A stretch of DNA of 10,229 nucleotides from CAZCYE01 sp964502775 (lineage in GTDB: Bacteria; Actinomycetota; Acidimicrobiia; IMCC26256; PALSA-555): positions 1 to 10,229 of the forward strand of contig CAZCYE010000057.1 of assembly GCA_964502775.1 (NCBI GenBank), written 5' to 3'. Position 1 is the stretch's first letter. The number at the start of each line of letters is the position of its first letter. A program made the position numbers and the translations under genes. The notes below the pieces were generated by a model. The model made no database searches. It was not told the origin of the DNA and worked only from the letters and a program-made list of their open reading frames with translations. Positions 10,167 to 10,229 of this stretch are shown here, in pieces.

Positions 10167-10204
10167 GGTGCCGCGCGGTGCACCTCCTGGCGGGCGCGGA
10201 CGCC

Positions 10205-10229
10205 TCAGCGGCGCTTGCGCCGGCGCTGG
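10205..10229 (-). CDS. C-terminal end of the upstream gene, basic tail (possibly SecF)
   Basis: The last seven codons visible on the minus strand read Gln-Arg-Arg-Arg-Lys-Arg-Arg followed by TGA at 10207-10205. A strongly basic cytoplasmic tail is typical of the end of SecF and some other membrane proteins, and secD-secF lies upstream of relA in many actinobacteria. Eight codons cannot identify a protein or even prove the frame, so both the coding call and the product rest on position and the terminator-like hairpins that follow. Confidence 0.3.

Overview
The window is high-GC DNA (visibly around 70% G+C) carrying a dense block of housekeeping genes, all on the minus strand, so transcription runs from the right edge to the left edge. 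Protein character, TTG/ATG overlapping starts and gene order point to an actinobacterium. The condensed order and absence of mycobacterial or streptomycete insert genes would fit a deep lineage such as Acidimicrobiia, but the class is only an inference.

Layout in transcription order: the last codons of an upstream gene with a basic C-terminus (10205-10229, possibly secF); a control region of about 185 bases with two terminator-like hairpins and a candidate promoter; relA/rel, a bifunctional (p)ppGpp synthetase/hydrolase; hisS; aspS; rarA, a replication-fork AAA+ ATPase; a 108-base gap with a second candidate promoter; alaS; ruvX; and the first 39 codons of a gene running off the left edge, probably mltG by position. 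Five of the six junctions inside the block are 4-base overlaps (two TTGA, two ATGA) or a zero-base junction (TAG followed directly by ATG). Only rarA-alaS has a real gap. This suggests two transcription units, relA-hisS-aspS-rarA and alaS-ruvX-mltG, or one operon with an internal promoter.

Functionally, the block joins the stringent-response enzyme, which responds to uncharged tRNA at the ribosome, with three class II aminoacyl-tRNA synthetases and two genome- or RNA-maintenance proteins. AspRS carries residues associated with non-discriminating enzymes, which would imply an indirect, GatCAB-dependent route to Asn-tRNA(Asn).

The order secF-relA-hisS-aspS-rarA-alaS-ruvX-mltG matches, in compressed form, the order of these genes in Mycobacterium tuberculosis. 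I see no mobile element, CRISPR array, RNA gene, phage gene or defence system, and I do not think the window hides an undescribed system. The items worth a second look are small: the relA control region, a possible leaderless alaS start, and the repeated TTGA coupling.
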